From: Oceanicola sp.
GTDB taxonomy: Bacteria; Pseudomonadota; Alphaproteobacteria; Rhodobacterales; Rhodobacteraceae
Assembly (NCBI GenBank): GCA_017792405.1
Contig: CP051231.1
Location: 675,391 to 739,390 of the forward strand
Length of the DNA: 64,000 nt
Reading direction: 5' to 3'
A program made the position numbers and the translations under genes. How positions within the stretch are numbered: the first letter of the stretch is position 1; each line of letters starts with the position of its first letter. A model generated the notes under the pieces. That model ran no database searches. It was not told the origin of the DNA and was given only the letters and a program-made list of their open reading frames with translations. This document shows positions 46,337 to 55,186 of this stretch, piece by piece.

Positions 46337-46572
46337 GGGTGTCCTCCCGTTACGTCATGATTGGCCGTGACCCTAGGCCAGCGCTCATGGCGCGGCAATC
46401 GGGGCGAGCGTGAAATCGGCGCAAGACCTTTATGCGCTCCGCTACGGCGCGCCCCGCCTTCAGGGTGCGCCGTGGCCGCGCGATTTGACAGATCACGCCC
46501 ATCCGGGTGACCCTGCGTCATTGTTCAATGCTTTTGCGCCGTCACCTACGGCCACGAGATTTCAGGAAAGGT

Positions 46573-46908
46573 ATGAAAATGAAGACCTTGATAAAGCTCC
46601 CCATCCTGCTTGGTGCAGTCTCCATCCTCGCGGCCTGTTCCGATGGAACGGGCCTTGGCATCGCGCCGAAATACGGCATCGAGCGCCCGGTGAAGGTCGA
46701 GAAGCTGCCGGACGGCGAGGTGAAGATCGGCGCACGCACCTTCAAGACCCGCCGCGAAAGGGCGATCTATGCAGACGGCAAGAGTGAGGAGATCTGGGAG
46801 ATGAGCGCCACAGGACAGTGGATCAAGTGCTTCTCCCCCACGCAGGCGGGCTGCGAAAAGGCATACAACATCTACCTGCGCGGCGCACAGGGCGGCGGCT
46901 ACGGCTGA
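46573..46908 (+). CDS. Small lipoprotein, unknown function
   Basis: 111 residues. Lipoprotein signal with lipobox LAAC (MKMKTLIKLPILLGAVSILA-AC), then KYGIERPVKVEKLPDGEVKI and two further cysteines (KCFSP, AGCEKA). AGGAAAGG lies before the ATG at 46573; 46579 is an alternative start. Its 3' end overlaps that of the convergent DUF2239 gene by 10 bases. Confidence 0.8.
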   Translation: MKMKTLIKLPILLGAVSILAACSDGTGLGIAPKYGIERPVKVEKLPDGEVKIGARTFKTRRERAIYADGKSEEIWEMSATGQWIKCFSPTQAGCEKAYNIYLRGAQGGGYG

Positions 46909-47429
46909 GGCGCGGTGCCGTCTGGCGCCCCGGCAAGCCACAGCGCATGGGCCCGAACATCTTTCGGCCAATGCGCGACCGCCCCGGCAAACCCCTCGCC
47001 GGCATAGAGCGCCCGCATCGCCTCTTCATAGCCCGGCAGGTCGCCCGCGATGGCGGTGCAAAAGGCATAGGCCGCATCGCGCCGCGCCGCCGGGTTGGGC
47101 TGGCGCATCGCCTCTTCCACCAACCGCCTGAGCGTGGCCGAGGCCCCGCCGCGCTGGCTGGCCAGCCACTCCCAATGACGGGGCAGCAGGGTCACTTCCT
47201 TTGCCCGCACCCCCAGCTTGGGCCGTCCGCGCCCACGCGGCGGCGTGTCTTCGGGCGGGGCAGGGGGGGCTGAAAGGTCGAGGTCCGTCTCCCGCCCGGT
47301 CAGGTCGCTGAACACCAGCAGCGCCGCGCCCGGACCGTAGCCCTTGGTTCGCAACGCCTCGGTCAGCGCGTGTCGCGTGCCCTGCGCCACCCGCCGGGCG
47401 CCCTCGAATGCGGTGAATGTCTCGTCCAT
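46899..47429 (-). CDS. DUF2239 family protein
   Basis: 176 residues with the family features ARRVAQGTRHALTEALRTKG, LVFSDLTGRETDLDL, an RGRGRPKLGV basic linker, VTLLPRHWEWLASQRGGASA and a ribbon/helix-like C part. The family is uncharacterised; the central HWEWL segment with the RGRPKLGV box suggests nucleic-acid binding (inference). Divergent from a GIY-YIG gene with a palindrome between them. Confidence 0.85.
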   Translation of the reverse strand: MDETFTAFEGARRVAQGTRHALTEALRTKGYGPGAALLVFSDLTGRETDLDLSAPPAPPEDTPPRGRGRPKLGVRAKEVTLLPRHWEWLASQRGGASATLRRLVEEAMRQPNPAARRDAAYAFCTAIAGDLPGYEEAMRALYAGEGFAGAVAHWPKDVRAHALWLAGAPDGTAPQP

Positions 47430-47435
47430 GCTCGC

Positions 47436-47457
47436 TATTTACACCCGGGTAAAAATA
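47436..47457. promoter_or_regulatory. Candidate operator, 22-bp near-palindrome centred on CCCGGG
   Basis: TATTTACACCCGGGTAAAAATA matches its own reverse complement at 18 of 22 positions. It sits 7 bases upstream of the DUF2239 start and 34 bases before the GIY-YIG start, where a regulator could control both. Confidence 0.55.
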
Positions 47458-47490
47458 TGTCAACTGGCGGGCCAGCAGAGGACGAACGAG

Positions 47491-47808
47491 ATGATCGACA
47501 AGCAAGCCGCCCGAAGAGCCGCCAAGGAGGCCCCGCAGCACTGGGTGATCTACGCCGCCCGCACCGGCGGGCAGGCCTGGGTCGGGGCCACGCCCAACCT
47601 GCAAGCCGCAGAGAACCGCCTGCGGTTTCAATTGAAGATGGGCAGTTGCACCGTGGCCGGTATGCAGGCCGCCCATGACGGCACGCTCACCACCGAAACG
47701 CTGGAAGAGATCGATGCAGCCCTCGGCCCGCTCGCCCGCGACGAGGCGGTGAAAACCCTGCGCGCCACATGGGCCGCCCGGCTCTCAGCCAAGCCGATGG
47801 AGCGGTAG
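47491..47808 (+). CDS. GIY-YIG nuclease-family small protein
   Basis: 105 residues. A GIY-YIG-like core is visible: WVIYAARTGGQAWVGATPNL followed by AENRLRFQLKMG. The usual IY...YVG pair reads VIY...WVG. This subgroup is common in Rhizobiales and Rhodobacterales next to DUF2239 and is of unknown function; the downstream catalytic Arg and Glu were not confirmed. Start at 47491 follows GAGGACGA. Divergent from DUF2239. Confidence 0.75.
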   Translation: MIDKQAARRAAKEAPQHWVIYAARTGGQAWVGATPNLQAAENRLRFQLKMGSCTVAGMQAAHDGTLTTETLEEIDAALGPLARDEAVKTLRATWAARLSAKPMER

Positions 47809-47840
47809 GGCACGCAGGTTCTCGCACGAAACGGCGCCCG

Positions 47841-48848
47841 TCACCGCATCCAGAGGTTCTCACGCTTCAACTGGTTGCGAATGGCTTGTTCCTTGCGGGG
47901 CAGCTTTGCCCGGTCAAACAGCGCCCGCGCCCTCTCGCCCTTGCTCTGAAAGATCAGCCGCTTGAAGGGCTCGTATTCCTTCAGCACCTTCTTGATCTTG
48001 TTGGGTGCCGTCACCTCGGCCAGCGCCTCCACCACCCGGTCGGACTCGCGGGCGTAGAGCAGCGACATCACCCGCCAGTGACAGGTCACATCGCCGTCCA
48101 GCCCGTCCAACTCCGGGCCGGGCCGTCCACCGCCGAACGAATGAATCACCAGCGGCAGCGCAACCTGGTCGAGCCACGGGTCCAGCTCCTGACAGGCCAG
48201 GGCATCAGGCGCATCGTCCCGGATCGCCAGTGCATACTCCTCGAACCGCGCGCCAAAGCTCGGTCCGCAGGCGCCAAAGAACCACCCGGCGTTGAAGTAG
48301 AGATAGCGCCGCCAGTATTCATCCGGCTGGCTCATATCGAGGCTCGGCTCAAACGCCAGCCCGAACTTGTCATAAAGGCTCTTCCATATGCCCCCGTAGC
48401 CGGGCCCATAGAGCGGCACTTCGGGCCATGTGCCTTCACGCCGCATCGAGGCGGAGGGGCGGCTGAAGTCGAAGGGCAGGGCAGAGAGCGCCCCCGTCAC
48501 CAGCGTGTCACTGTCGAAGAACACGAAAGGCTCGCCCTCGGGCAGCGCCCTCAGCGCCTCGATCTTGTTGCCATAGGGGTAGTCCGCGCCAAAGTGGTGG
48601 CTCTCGAACGGCAGGATCTCCGCCCCCAGCTCCTCCACCAGCAGCTTGCGCACCGCCGCGCTGTCGATCCGCGGATCATCCGGCCAGCGCGGCCCCGGCT
48701 GCGGCTCGGCCACAAAAAGCCGCCCGTTGAAGCTGGTGTCAAAATGCCGGAGCGAGGCCGCAAACAGCGCCGCCTCGTACTGAAGTCTGCCCCCTTGGGC
48801 GACCACGACGATGTTGAAAGGCTTTGATTTCTTCCGCTTCGCGGCCAT
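47841..48848 (-). CDS. Putative GT-A-fold glycosyltransferase
   Basis: 335 residues. FNIVVVAQGGRLQYEAALFA opens a Rossmann-like fold, and VFFDSDTLVTGAL supplies a D-x-D motif typical of metal-dependent nucleotide-sugar transferases; YLYFNAGWFFGACG resembles the acceptor-site strand of GT-A enzymes. No signal peptide; a Lys/Arg-rich N terminus. Acceptor and sugar unknown. No other polysaccharide gene is adjacent. Confidence 0.6.
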   Translation of the reverse strand: MAAKRKKSKPFNIVVVAQGGRLQYEAALFAASLRHFDTSFNGRLFVAEPQPGPRWPDDPRIDSAAVRKLLVEELGAEILPFESHHFGADYPYGNKIEALRALPEGEPFVFFDSDTLVTGALSALPFDFSRPSASMRREGTWPEVPLYGPGYGGIWKSLYDKFGLAFEPSLDMSQPDEYWRRYLYFNAGWFFGACGPSFGARFEEYALAIRDDAPDALACQELDPWLDQVALPLVIHSFGGGRPGPELDGLDGDVTCHWRVMSLLYARESDRVVEALAEVTAPNKIKKVLKEYEPFKRLIFQSKGERARALFDRAKLPRKEQAIRNQLKRENLWMR

Positions 48849-48917
48849 ACTGCTCGGGACCCCGCATTTTCGGGGCCACTATAGCCAAAGTCCATTTGCC
48901 GAAAAGGAAAATCCCCG

Positions 48918-49337
48918 ATGAGTTTCCTCAAGCTCACAGCCGCCACGCTGCTCGCCACCGCGCCGCTCACCCTTCAGGCCGAGAACTTCACCACCGCCGC
49001 CGAGGTCCGCCCGATCCTTGAAACGATCAAGGACAAGTGGATCGCCATTCGCGTCGAGGGCAACGAGGATTACGTCTTCTTCACCCCCATCGTCTCATGG
49101 CGCTGCGGCGTGGACTCGGTCCAGTTCGGCTTCAACGACGAGCCGCCCACCCGCGCGCTGGAGATGGCCGAGTGCCACACCGAATTCTCCAATCCCAACG
49201 TGATGGTCGACGGCGACCCGATCCCCCTCGTCACCGCCCCGGCCAATACGGTCGAAAGCGTGACGATCCGGATGATGTATGACGATGGCTCGCTGTCCGA
49301 ATCCATCATCCCGCGCAAACAGGTGCTGATCCCCTAA
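48918..49337 (+). CDS. Hypothetical exported protein
   Basis: 139 residues with a signal peptide (LTAATLLATAPLTLQA) and a small beta-rich domain with two cysteines (SWRCGVDSV, MAECHTE) that could form a disulfide. No family recognised. AAAGGAAA lies upstream of the ATG. Confidence 0.75.
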   Translation: MSFLKLTAATLLATAPLTLQAENFTTAAEVRPILETIKDKWIAIRVEGNEDYVFFTPIVSWRCGVDSVQFGFNDEPPTRALEMAECHTEFSNPNVMVDGDPIPLVTAPANTVESVTIRMMYDDGSLSESIIPRKQVLIP

Positions 49338-49415
49338 CGCCGGACGGGCCGCAACACTGGCCCTCCGTCCCCCGCGCCCTATCCTTTGGCCCCAACAGTC
49401 AAAGGAGGGGCAGCA

Positions 49416-49859
49416 ATGCGCTACGTTCACACCATGGTCCGGATCACCGATGTCGAGGAGAGTCTCGACTTCTGGGTCACAAAATTCGGTCTCGAAGAGA
49501 TCCGCCGGATCGAGAATGAGCAGGGCAAGTTCACCCTCATCTTCCTCGCCGCCCCCAAGGACGCCGCCAGCGCCAAGGAGACCCGCGCCCCCGAGTTGGA
49601 GCTGACCTACAATTGGGACAGCGACGAAAAGTACGAGACCGCGCGCGCATGGGGCCACCTCGCCTACCGGGTCGATGACATCTACGCCACCTGCCAGAAG
49701 CTGATGGACGCAGGCGTCACCATCAACCGCCCCCCGCGCGATGGCCGCATGGCCTTCGTCAAATCGCCCGATAACATCTCGATCGAGTTGATCCAGGAGG
49801 GCGATGCCCTGCCAAGCGCCGAGCCCTGGGCCTCGATGGAAAACACCGGCGACTGGTGA
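49416..49859 (+). CDS. gloA: Lactoylglutathione lyase (glyoxalase I)
   Basis: 147 residues of the VOC fold. Metal ligands in line with GloA: H of RYVHTMVRI, E of PELELTYNW, H of WGHLAYRVDD and E of ISIELIQ. Converts the methylglyoxal-glutathione adduct to S-lactoylglutathione. AAAGGAGG precedes the ATG at 49416. Its stop overlaps the photolyase GTG start, forming the first gene of a three-gene operon. Confidence 0.95.
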   Translation: MRYVHTMVRITDVEESLDFWVTKFGLEEIRRIENEQGKFTLIFLAAPKDAASAKETRAPELELTYNWDSDEKYETARAWGHLAYRVDDIYATCQKLMDAGVTINRPPRDGRMAFVKSPDNISIELIQEGDALPSAEPWASMENTGDW

Positions 49860-51388
49860 GCGCACCCCGCCTCGTCCTTGTTCTGGGAGACCAGCTGACC
49901 CCCTCCGTCGCCGCCCTCGCGGCGGCGGAGAAGGGCAGGGACGTGGTGGTTATGGCCGAGGTGGCGTCCGAGACCGACTACGTCCGCCACCACCCCAAGA
50001 AGATCGCCCTGATCTTCGTCGCCATGCGCAAGTTCGCCGCTCGTCTCACGGACGACGGCTGGCAGGTCGCCTACACCCGTCTCGATGATGAAGAGAACGC
50101 CGGCTCCATCCCCGGCGAACTCCTCCGCCGCGCCGAGGAGCATGGCGCGAAACAGGTCATCGCCACCCGTCCCGGCGAATGGCGCTTGATCGAGGCGCTG
50201 GAGGATTGCCCGCTCGAGATCGCCCTGCTGGAAGACACTCGTTTCATCGCCAGCCACGACGACTTCGAGCAATGGGCCAAGGGCCGCAAGGCCCTGCGGA
50301 TGGAGTATTTCTACCGCGAAATGCGCCGCAAGACCGGCCTCCTGATGGAGGGGGACAATCCGGCTGGCGACAAGTGGAACTACGACCACGACAACCGCAA
50401 ACCCGCCGAGGATGACCTCTTCCTCCCCAAGCCCCTCTGGTTCGAACCGGATGAGGCCACCGAGGAGGTGCTCAGCCTCGTCGAGTCCCGCTTCGGCAAG
50501 AACTTCGGCAAACTCCGCCCCTTCGGCTTTGCCGCCACCGCCGAAGAAGCCGAAAAGGTGCTGACCCACTTCATCGACGACGCTCTTGAAAACTTCGGCA
50601 CCTATCAGGACGCGATGCTGCAAAACCAGCGCTTCCTCTATCACTCCCTCATTTCCGCCTACCTCAACATCGGCCTGCTCGACCCGCTCGACGTGTGCCA
50701 ACGCGTCGAAGCCGCATGGCAACAGGGCAAGGCCCCGATCAACGCCGCCGAAGGCTTCATCCGCCAGATCCTCGGCTGGCGCGAATACGTCCGCGGCATC
50801 TACTTCCACGAAGGGCCGGACTACCCGCGCCGCAATGCCCTGAACCACCAGCGCAGCCTACCGCCGCTCTACTGGGGTGCCGAAACCAAGATGAACTGCC
50901 TGTCGCAGGCCGTGAAGCAGACTGAGGAAGAGGCCTACGCCCACCACATCCAACGGCTGATGATCACCGGCAACTTCGCCCTGATCGCCCAGATCAACCC
51001 GGCAGAGGTCCACGAATGGTATCTCGAGGTCTACATCGACGCCTTCGAATGGGTCGAAGCCCCCAACACCGTGGGCATGAGCCAATTCGCCGACGGCGGT
51101 GTGATCGCGTCGAAGCCCTACGTCTCCTCCGGCAACTACATCAACAAGATGTCCGACTACTGCGGCGCCTGCGATTATTCGGTGAGCAAGAAAACAGGGG
51201 AGGGGGCCTGCCCCTTCAACCTGCTTTACTGGCATTTCCTGCTGCGACATCGCGACAGATTTGAACAAGGCCCCCGCACCGCCCAGATGTACAGAACATG
51301 GGACAGGATGGATGAGGCCCGGCGCGAGACCGTGCTGCGCGAAGCCGAAACCTTCCTCGACAGAATGAGCAAAGGCGAAACCGTATGA
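49856..51388 (+). CDS. FeS-BCP photolyase/cryptochrome (PhrB/CryB type)
   Basis: 510 residues. N-terminal Rossmann antenna domain (LVLVLGDQLTPSV) and C-terminal helical FAD domain. Cysteines C348, C436, C439 and C452 fit the four ligands of the [4Fe-4S] cluster of bacterial FeS cryptochrome/(6-4) photolyases (MNCLS, YCGACD, GACPFNLLYW). Repairs (6-4) photoproducts and, in Rhodobacter, also affects photo-oxidative gene control. GTG start overlaps the gloA stop; its own stop overlaps the aldehyde dehydrogenase ATG. Confidence 0.92.
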   Translation: MSAPRLVLVLGDQLTPSVAALAAAEKGRDVVVMAEVASETDYVRHHPKKIALIFVAMRKFAARLTDDGWQVAYTRLDDEENAGSIPGELLRRAEEHGAKQVIATRPGEWRLIEALEDCPLEIALLEDTRFIASHDDFEQWAKGRKALRMEYFYREMRRKTGLLMEGDNPAGDKWNYDHDNRKPAEDDLFLPKPLWFEPDEATEEVLSLVESRFGKNFGKLRPFGFAATAEEAEKVLTHFIDDALENFGTYQDAMLQNQRFLYHSLISAYLNIGLLDPLDVCQRVEAAWQQGKAPINAAEGFIRQILGWREYVRGIYFHEGPDYPRRNALNHQRSLPPLYWGAETKMNCLSQAVKQTEEEAYAHHIQRLMITGNFALIAQINPAEVHEWYLEVYIDAFEWVEAPNTVGMSQFADGGVIASKPYVSSGNYINKMSDYCGACDYSVSKKTGEGACPFNLLYWHFLLRHRDRFEQGPRTAQMYRTWDRMDEARRETVLREAETFLDRMSKGETV

Positions 51389-52758
51389 CCGACCTGAACC
51401 AGACCCTCGAGACCCAGCGCACCGCCTTCCTCGCCGCCCCGCCGCCCGATCTGGCCACCCGCCGCGCCGACCTTTCCCGCCTCGCCAAGGCGGTGAAGTC
51501 CAAGGCCGATGTGCTGGCCAAGGCGGCCAATGAGGATTTCGGCCGCCGCGCGCCGAGCGAAACCAAGCTGCTCGACCTCGTGCCCACCATCAACGCCATC
51601 GAGTATCTCGATAGCAACCTGCGCCGCTTCATGGCCCCCGAGCGCCGCAGCACCCATTTCGCCCTCTGGCCCGGCAAGTCCCGCGTCCACTACCAGCCCA
51701 AGGGCGTGGTGGGCATCATCTCGCCCTGGAACTACCCCTACCTGCTGGCGCTCGCCCCGCTGGCCACGGCGCTGGCCGCCGGCAACCGCGTGATGCTGAA
51801 ACCTTCCGAGTTCACCCCAGCCTGTTCCGCCGCCATGCGCGAGCTGCTCGAAGAGCTCTTCCGCCCCGATCAGGTCTCCGTAGTCGAAGGTGGCCCCGAG
51901 CTGGGCGCGGAGTTTTCCGTGCTGCCCTTCGATCACCTCTTCTTCACCGGCGGCACCGAGGTCGGCCGCAAGGTGATGCAGGCCGCCGCCGCCAACCTCA
52001 CGCCCGTCACGCTGGAACTCGGCGGCAAAAGCCCCGCCATCGTCGCACCCGGGGCCGACATGGCCGAGGCCACTGCCTCCATCGCCTTCGGCAAGCTGGT
52101 CAACGGCGGCCAAACCTGCATCGCGCCAGACTACGCGCTGGTCCCCCGCACCAAGCTCGACGCCTTCTGCGAAGCCATGCAGGCCGAGGCCCGCAAGCTC
52201 TACCCCTCCGGCACGGCCGACGAGAACTTCACCCTCCCGATCCATGACCGCCACGCCACCCGCCTCGCGAAGCTGGCCGACGACGCCGTGGCCCGAGGCG
52301 CACGCCGCCTCCCTCTCCTGGAAGGCGAGAACGCCCCCGCCATGCTGCTCGATGTGTCAGACGAGATGCCGGTGATGCAGGAAGAAATCTTCGGCCCCCA
52401 CCTGCCCGTCATCCCATACGACACTATCGAAGAGGCCATCGCCTACATCAACGCCCGCCCACGCCCCCTTGCGCTCTACCACTTCGGCCCTGATGACGAG
52501 GCCCGCGACGCCGTACTCACTCGCACCACCTCCGGCGGCGTCACGGTGAACGACACGCTGCTGCACGTCGCCGTCGATGACCTCCCCTTCGGCGGCATCG
52601 GCCCCTCCGGCCTCGGCAGCTACCACGGGCCGGAAGGCTTCAAGTCCATGAGCCACGCCAAGTCCGTCTTCACCCAACGCAAACCCAACGGCAGCCACCT
52701 CATCCGCCCGCCCTACGGCAAATGGACCAAACGGATTCTGAAGCACTTCCTCGGCTGA
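51385..52758 (+). CDS. calB: Coniferyl aldehyde dehydrogenase-like NAD(P) aldehyde dehydrogenase
   Basis: 457 residues. ALDH superfamily motifs: GIISPWNYPYLLALAPLATA, ELGGKSPAIV with the general-base Glu, and the nucleophile Cys in NGGQTCIAPDYAL; the shortened form and the C-terminal KRILKHFLG tail match coniferyl aldehyde dehydrogenase (fatty-aldehyde subgroup). It would oxidise coniferaldehyde to ferulate, upstream of the protocatechuate pathway encoded next. Part of the gloA-photolyase operon by ATGA overlap. Other bulky aldehydes are equally possible. Confidence 0.82.
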   Translation: MTDLNQTLETQRTAFLAAPPPDLATRRADLSRLAKAVKSKADVLAKAANEDFGRRAPSETKLLDLVPTINAIEYLDSNLRRFMAPERRSTHFALWPGKSRVHYQPKGVVGIISPWNYPYLLALAPLATALAAGNRVMLKPSEFTPACSAAMRELLEELFRPDQVSVVEGGPELGAEFSVLPFDHLFFTGGTEVGRKVMQAAAANLTPVTLELGGKSPAIVAPGADMAEATASIAFGKLVNGGQTCIAPDYALVPRTKLDAFCEAMQAEARKLYPSGTADENFTLPIHDRHATRLAKLADDAVARGARRLPLLEGENAPAMLLDVSDEMPVMQEEIFGPHLPVIPYDTIEEAIAYINARPRPLALYHFGPDDEARDAVLTRTTSGGVTVNDTLLHVAVDDLPFGGIGPSGLGSYHGPEGFKSMSHAKSVFTQRKPNGSHLIRPPYGKWTKRILKHFLG

Positions 52759-52797
52759 ACGCTCGTTCAATTCATGCGTCGCGCCCAAAAGATCAAA

Positions 52798-52883
52798 GGC
52801 CTCCGGCGGGGATATTTCCCGGACCAATGAGAGCAGACCGTTCCGCCTCCTCATTGGTCCTCCAAATATCCCCGCCGGAGGCC
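52798..52883. repeat. Large imperfect inverted repeat between convergent genes
   Basis: Outer arms 52798-52817 and 52864-52883 are a perfect 20-bp match (GGCCTCCGGCGGGGATATTT and complement). After 3-base offsets, a second perfect 11-bp arm pair follows (GGACCAATGAG and CTCATTGGTCC), leaving an 18-base loop. Total 86 bases. It could form a long cruciform or RNA hairpin and act as a bidirectional terminator; no transposase is present. Confidence 0.85.
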
Positions 52884-52893
52884 CAAAATCTCT

Positions 52894-53742
52894 TCAGGCG
52901 GCACACTCGAGCAAAAGCGTTCCGGCGGCGGTGTTGGAGATCGGGATATGGTAGTTCCGGGTGATTTCCGTCACCTCATCCCCCAGCGCCCCGCGCATCA
53001 TCATCCACATCAAGAACTCGGTGCCTTGCGCGCCCGCTTTCTCGACCAGCTCCATCCGGGATATCTTGGTCAACTCCTCGGGGTTCGAAACGATGTTTTT
53101 GAGGCAGTACTGGTCGAACTCCTTGTTGATGAACCCCGCCCGTGCGCCATCCAACTGATGGCTCAAACCACCCGTGCCGAGGATCACCACCTTGGCCTCC
53201 TCGGGGAAGGACCGCAGCGCCTTGCCCAAAGCCTTGCCGAAATCCAGCGCCCGTTTCAGCGTCGGGATCGGGTGCTGCACCGTGTTGGCGCTGATCGGCA
53301 CCGCCCTCGGCATGTCGGGGTTGTTCGGCGCACCCGGCCAGAATAGCTGCATCGGCACCACGAAGCCGTGGTCGACGGCCAGCTCCTGGCAGGAGGTGAT
53401 ATCGAACTCATCCTCCACCATGCTCTCGATGATATGCCAACTCAGTTCCGGCGCGCCCGGAAACGGTGGCAGTTCGGGCAGGCCCCAGCCCTCATCCTCA
53501 TTCCGGTACTCATGAGCCGCGCCTATCGCGAAGGTCGGCATCCGGTCGAGGAAAAACCCAAGCCCGTGGTCGTTGTAGATATTAACCACGTAGTCCGGCT
53601 TGTGCTCTTTGATCCACGCATGAACCTTAGGGTAGCCATCGAAGAACGGTTTCCAATAGGGATCGTCCTGCAACCCCTTGTCGATCGCGTTGCCCACGGC
53701 GGGGATGTGCGATGTGGTGATGCCACCGAGGATCTGTGCCAT
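52894..53742 (-). CDS. LigB-type extradiol dioxygenase, beta subunit, copy 1
   Basis: 282 residues. Class III extradiol fold with iron-site His in ITTSHIPAVG, the NDHG region of VNIYNDHGLGFF, a DHG (AVDHGFVVP) and GTGGLSHQL with another active-site His. It pairs with the alpha subunit 10 bases upstream. Cleaves a 3,4-dihydroxybenzoate-type ring at the 4,5 bond; whether protocatechuate, gallate or 3-O-methylgallate cannot be told. A second pair lies on the plus arm next to ligC. Last gene of the minus-strand operon. Confidence 0.9.
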   Translation of the reverse strand: MAQILGGITTSHIPAVGNAIDKGLQDDPYWKPFFDGYPKVHAWIKEHKPDYVVNIYNDHGLGFFLDRMPTFAIGAAHEYRNEDEGWGLPELPPFPGAPELSWHIIESMVEDEFDITSCQELAVDHGFVVPMQLFWPGAPNNPDMPRAVPISANTVQHPIPTLKRALDFGKALGKALRSFPEEAKVVILGTGGLSHQLDGARAGFINKEFDQYCLKNIVSNPEELTKISRMELVEKAGAQGTEFLMWMMMRGALGDEVTEITRNYHIPISNTAAGTLLLECAA

Positions 53743-53752
53743 GTGCCCGTCC

Positions 53753-54109
53753 TCACGCCTGACTTGCCAGAAAGGCCTGAAACTCTTCGCGCGTCCGGCC
53801 CGTCTGCATGCCGCCCACGTCCTGAACGCTCAGCTTGAAGATCCCCGCCAGCTTGGCGAGGTAATAGATGTTCCCGCCCTCTTCGATCATGCCCAAGATG
53901 TCATTGTCGCGGATCGCCTGTCGCTGCTCTTCCCGCAGCCCGTAGGCCTCCATCCAGCCTTCCGGATCGGCCCGGAAGCCCTCCCGGTTTTCGGCCCGGT
54001 TGAAGTCGTAGCACATCTTGTTCAGCGGATAGCCCTTCATGGCCATCCGCCCGTCGAACACCGTCGTTCCGGGTATGTCGATGTGATAGTCGTGGCTGTG
54101 TTGCACCAT
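53753..54109 (-). CDS. LigA-type dioxygenase alpha subunit, copy 1
   Basis: 118 residues of the LigA domain: DIPGTTVFDGRMAMKGYPLN, YGLREEQRQAIRDNDILGMI, EEGGNIYYLAKLAG. The alpha subunit covers the active site of the beta subunit. Start at 54109 is fixed by TGGAGGA 5 bases upstream. A 186-base spacer separates it from ligI and could hold a separate promoter. Confidence 0.9.
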   Translation of the reverse strand: MVQHSHDYHIDIPGTTVFDGRMAMKGYPLNKMCYDFNRAENREGFRADPEGWMEAYGLREEQRQAIRDNDILGMIEEGGNIYYLAKLAGIFKLSVQDVGGMQTGRTREEFQAFLASQA

Positions 54110-54295
54110 GCTGTCCTCCATTGCTTCATGGCGGTATCGCATGGCGGTGTCGGGCAGGAATTTGACCTGTATCAAGCCGGTCGCCCGGTTGGCACGCTTC
54201 GAATTACGGTAGCGGAAAACGAATGGCGGCGCGGCGGCGGCCCAAACGCAAACGGGCGCCGCAACGCGACGCCCGCCCAACCAGAAATCACCCGG

Positions 54296-55186
54296 TCAGC
54301 GTTCCCAGTAAAGCCGCATCGGATTGTCCACCAACAGCTTTTGCTGCTGCTCCGACGTGGGCGCGATTTTCGGAATGTAATCCACCAGCGCCCCGTCATC
54401 CGGCATGTGGCTCTTCATGTTCGGGTGCGGCCAATCGGTGCCCCAGAGCACCCGGTCGGGGAAGCGCTCAACGATGGCCCGGCAATAGGGGATCACGTCG
54501 TCATAGGGCGGCCCCTGCAGGCTCAGCCGCTCGGGGCAGGTCACCTTGCTCCAGATGTTCTCATTCCGCGCCATCAGATCGATGAAGCGCTGGAAATCGG
54601 GATGGTCCACGCCCTTGCTCACATCCGGGCGGCCCATGTGGTCGACCACCAGCACCGTCGGCAGGCTCTCCAGAAACGGCACCAGCTCTTCCAGATCCGC
54701 CGCCTCGAAATAGACCACGATATGCCAGCCCAGCTTGGCGATCCGCTCGGCGATGCCGATGAACACCTCTTTCGGCGTCGCATCCACCAACCGTTTCACA
54801 AAGTTGAACCGCACACCGCGCACGCCGGCGGCATCCATCTCGGCCAGCTCTTCATCGGTCACATCGGGGCCAACACTCGCAATCCCACGCGCCAGATCTC
54901 CGGCGGCGCGGCAGGCATCCACCATCGCCCTGTTGTCCTTGCCGTGGCAGGTCGCCTGCACGATCACGTTGCGCGAAAACCCCAGATAATCCCGCAATTC
55001 AAACAGCTTGTCCTTGCCCGCGTTGCAGGGCGTGTACTTCCGCTCCGGCGCAAAGGGGAACTCGGGGGAGGGGCCGAACACGTGGCAATGCGCATCCACC
55101 GCCCCCTCGGGGAGCTTGAAATCCGGCTTCTTGGGGCTGGGGTGAAACTCCAGCCAATCCGCGTCCATCACCTGCACCTCGCTCAT
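54296..55186 (-). CDS. ligI: 2-Pyrone-4,6-dicarboxylate hydrolase
   Basis: 296 residues, amidohydrolase-2 fold: GAVDAHCHVFGP metal-type motif, VQATCHGKDNRAMVD, VDHMGRPD and VLWGTDWPHPN. LigI opens the lactone of 2-pyrone-4,6-dicarboxylate to oxalomesaconate. ATG overlaps the ligU stop (ATGA). Essential step between the LigC product and the shared lower pathway. Confidence 0.95.
   Translation of the reverse strand: MSEVQVMDADWLEFHPSPKKPDFKLPEGAVDAHCHVFGPSPEFPFAPERKYTPCNAGKDKLFELRDYLGFSRNVIVQATCHGKDNRAMVDACRAAGDLARGIASVGPDVTDEELAEMDAAGVRGVRFNFVKRLVDATPKEVFIGIAERIAKLGWHIVVYFEAADLEELVPFLESLPTVLVVDHMGRPDVSKGVDHPDFQRFIDLMARNENIWSKVTCPERLSLQGPPYDDVIPYCRAIVERFPDRVLWGTDWPHPNMKSHMPDDGALVDYIPKIAPTSEQQQKLLVDNPMRLYWER

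Noticed and set aside
52798..52883. Ends of an insertion sequence
   Set aside because: Only 86 bases long, no target duplication seen and no transposase between the arms.
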